This document shows positions 61,979 through 64,000 of a DNA stretch of 64,000 bases, piece after piece. The notes below the pieces were generated by a model. The model was not told the DNA's origin, ran no database searches, and saw nothing but the letters and a program-made list of their open reading frames with translations. A program made the translations under genes and the position numbers. The DNA is from Cherax quadricarinatus (lineage: Eukaryota > Arthropoda > Malacostraca > Decapoda > Parastacidae), in assembly GCF_038502225.1 (NCBI RefSeq), contig NC_091369.1:485001-549000 (forward strand). The letters are read 5' to 3'. The number at the start of each line of letters is the position of its first letter. Position 1 is the stretch's first letter.

Positions 61979-63590
61979 TTATTTCCAAGTTACGTACCTG
62001 TAACTAATTTCGAGCTTTCTTCTACCTGGTCTGGGACCTGGTGATTGGGAAGGTGACTCCTGCAACCGGTGCAGGCAACTTACAGGTAATCCTCTCAGCT
62101 TGGCCTGAGGCCAGATTACCTCAGTATTAAACCTTAAATCACCTACTTGCATTTTTCCTTCGTTTTCAAGCATTACACAAAGATCTGTTGCTGTGGTAAT
62201 GATTTTTGTGTACCCTTTGTTTAAGTTCTGTTGTTGTGGGATTTCCTTCGTATATCCTTGGTATGAAGGTGGCTTTGTTAGTCTGTACTCTCTGTGTCAT
62301 GAACGTGTAATAATTACATTTAGTGTATACTATTTTAACCTTCCTGTGAGCTCCATAATAGGTCTTATTCCCGTAAAATTTATTTTCCCATTTAGCAGGC
62401 CTGGTGAGAGAGCAGGGCCGCTGGGCCAGTGGTCCTCGAGACCTTTAACCTAACAGATGTAGGGTGTAGGTGTTGTTCATTTGCGGTCAGGTAATGGAAC
62501 AAGCATGGCCAGGTGTGGTCTAGTTGTAGGCAGGCAGTGGTACAGGTGTGGCCCAGTTGTAGCCAGGTAATGGTACAGGTGTGGCCAGGCAAGTGTTTTG
62601 ATCATCAAGCAGTGCTCGTGTTCTGAATACTTTGTCTTGGTAATGGCAGACACTTGCTTGTCAGTCATTCGACCACAGTGCCTTTGTTGTAGGTCTTTTA
62701 CAGTATTTTTCAAGTGGTTGACGTTGGGATTTAGACCAGAAAGTATTGAGTTTGAGGTCAATTCAAGAGGTTTTCATTTACGTAACAAAGGAGGTGCTGT
62801 GCTAGTGCTGGCGCTCCAGGCTTAGAGGATCCGGTAAGGGGGATTAAGTGTTGGTATTTAACTGTGAGGGAAGCATTTTTTCTCTCCTTGCATCTTCTAC
62901 TCATCTTCCTCCTCTCTTTCCTTCTACATCTCGTTGCCTTCCTACTTCTTTCTCATCTTGTTTTCATCCAAGGAATGTATTTTTACGTATCCTACCCCTC
63001 TTTCCTCTATTTCTCCTTCTGGAGGCTCTCCTCACTCGTCTATCTTCCCTACTTTTCCTTATCTAGTCTTCTTTATTCTTTCCTAGTCCTTGTAGTTTCC
63101 TCCCCATGTTTCTCGTGCATTTTCGCTTGCTCTCCACATTCTTCCCTCCCCCCCACCCCCACACTCCTTTTCCCCACACACATTCGTCATCATTAGCCAG
63201 TATGGATAGTGTGAGAGGAACGGGTGACTATCTTAATTCCCACCATTTGTTATACTACCTCGGTCAATCCGTCTGGGTAGGGTGACACCAGCCTAATTGG
63301 TGCTTGTGGTCGTCACCTGTTATTGCTGCTCCTGCTGTTGTTGCTGCTGCTGAGACTGCTGTAGATCTTTTACTTTTATTGATTCTTCTGTTTCTAGTGC
63401 TGCTACTGTTACTGTTGCCACGTTCAAGCAATCTGATGGTGTGTGTGTTACCTTTCTAGACTTGTTAATGTTGGTTGATACGTCGAGTCAGGGAAATCAC
63501 AGTTCATTGTCAAAGGATGACCCATTCGTACTACAAGAGGGAATGTTTTCCAAATCGATTCCTGACCATTGGGGCGGTGGTTCGTACATT
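61979..63590. other. No gene recognised
   Basis: Mostly unique sequence. A loose repeat (caggtaatggtacaggtgtg + gccca) lies at about 62,485-62,590, and a C/T-rich tract at about 62,875-63,190. 61,985-62,110 has weak resemblance to a minus-strand LINE tail (ctacctggtctgggacctgg). No frame with domain character. Confidence 0.5.
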
Positions 63591-63722
63591 GGACTGAGTG
63601 CAGCCAACAGTACTAGCCTGGCATAATAGGCCTTGATCCACCGGGAGGGCTGGTCTGGAACCTGGCCGTGGGGGCGTTGACCCCCGGAAGCGTCCTTCAG
63701 GTATCCTTCAGAGTTCGTTAGT
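63590..63722 (+). mobile_element. LINE 3' end fragment
   Basis: attggactgagtgcagccaa + cagtactagcctggcataat, ccttgatccaccgggagggc, ccgtgggggcgttgacc + cccggaag and the tandem end ccttcaggtatccttcag. Same family type as 55.4 kb. Confidence 0.8.
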
Positions 63723-63794
63723 GCCCACACAATAGCAGGGGCGTGGTAAACCGGTGTTTAAACACACTTGAATATGAGATGACAGCTGATGTTG

Positions 63795-64000
63795 ATAATG
63801 GTATAAAATACCGACAAGTTGAAGATTGAGACACATATGCAACAGTTGCGTATCTTTACGGTTGAAGCGTTTCGCCTACACAGCAGGCTTCTTCAGTCAA
63901 ATACAGAGGCAGCAGGTGTAGTAGTGAAATGAAGATGCTGTAATCAGTCCATGAACCTTGGAAAAAAAAAGTATTTGAGGTGGTGAGTCGTCCCTCGGCC
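63795..64000. mobile_element. Foldback element, left part, running off the window
   Basis: Begins with the family terminus aatggtataaaataccgaca + agttgaagattgag, then acacatatgcaacagttgcg. Minus-strand motif (63,855-63,905): TGA, core CTGAAGA, extra A, stem II GCCTGC-TGT-GTAGGC (one G-U), GAAA, CGCT in place of CGTT, TCA. The U16.1 position is C, so it is probably inactive. The middle (aatcagtccatgaaccttgg) follows; the right arm lies outside the window. Confidence 0.75.

Overview
This window is non-coding, repeat-dominated animal DNA. It is most likely from a decapod crustacean such as a crayfish, lobster or shrimp. The basis is very dense micro- and minisatellites, split host exons with GT/AG borders, and several non-LTR retrotransposon and tRNA-SINE families whose 3' ends I associate with decapod genomes. 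The species cannot be named from sequence alone. There are no bacterial-type operons, rRNAs or CRISPR arrays.

Layout. 1-5.2 kb: four minisatellites and an RT fragment. 5.4-5.8 kb: a (CA)n tract. 6.0-11.3 kb: a 29-bp minisatellite split by a complete two-ORF CR1-type LINE on the minus strand. 11.5-13.4 kb: a tRNA-derived SINE, a LINE tail, a 44-bp array and the first foldback element with a hammerhead-like RNA motif. 13.8-17.5 kb: microsatellites, a 28-bp array, an RT remnant and a palindromic Penelope-like fragment. 18-22.8 kb: small relics, a hAT-type MITE and a 2.2-kb element with terminal direct repeats inside a minisatellite. 22.8-27.6 kb: three long minisatellites. 29.1-31.95 kb: a 5'-truncated RTE-type LINE with one open 873-codon frame. 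32.6-43 kb: more arrays, SINEs and LINE tails. 45.6-47.8 kb: the only convincing host-gene sequence, an internal coding exon (45,645-46,601) and a candidate alternative first exon (47,713-47,813). 48.2-64 kb: arrays, LINE 3' fragments and several more foldback elements.

The most interesting signal is the foldback family scattered through the window (about 13.1, 18.1, 18.9, 19.5, 35.1, 38.9, 43.9, 48.3, 58.2, 59.1, 61.9 and 63.9 kb). Its arms carry a hammerhead ribozyme architecture. One copy (minus strand 58,156-58,200) has the full CUGAUGA core, stem II, GAAA and a canonical GUC cleavage triplet. Other copies show compensatory changes in stems I and II, and two subfamilies change core positions 3 and 8 together. 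A palindromic fragment at 16.6-16.96 kb encodes a peptide resembling the Penelope-like RT N-terminal region. That is a possible autonomous relative, because Penelope-like elements are known to carry hammerheads.

Other themes are a SINE whose 3' end matches a co-resident LINE, a SINE core joined to two different tails, and minisatellite arrays repeatedly interrupted by retroelements. Nearly all long open frames in the arrays are artefacts of stop-free repeat units.
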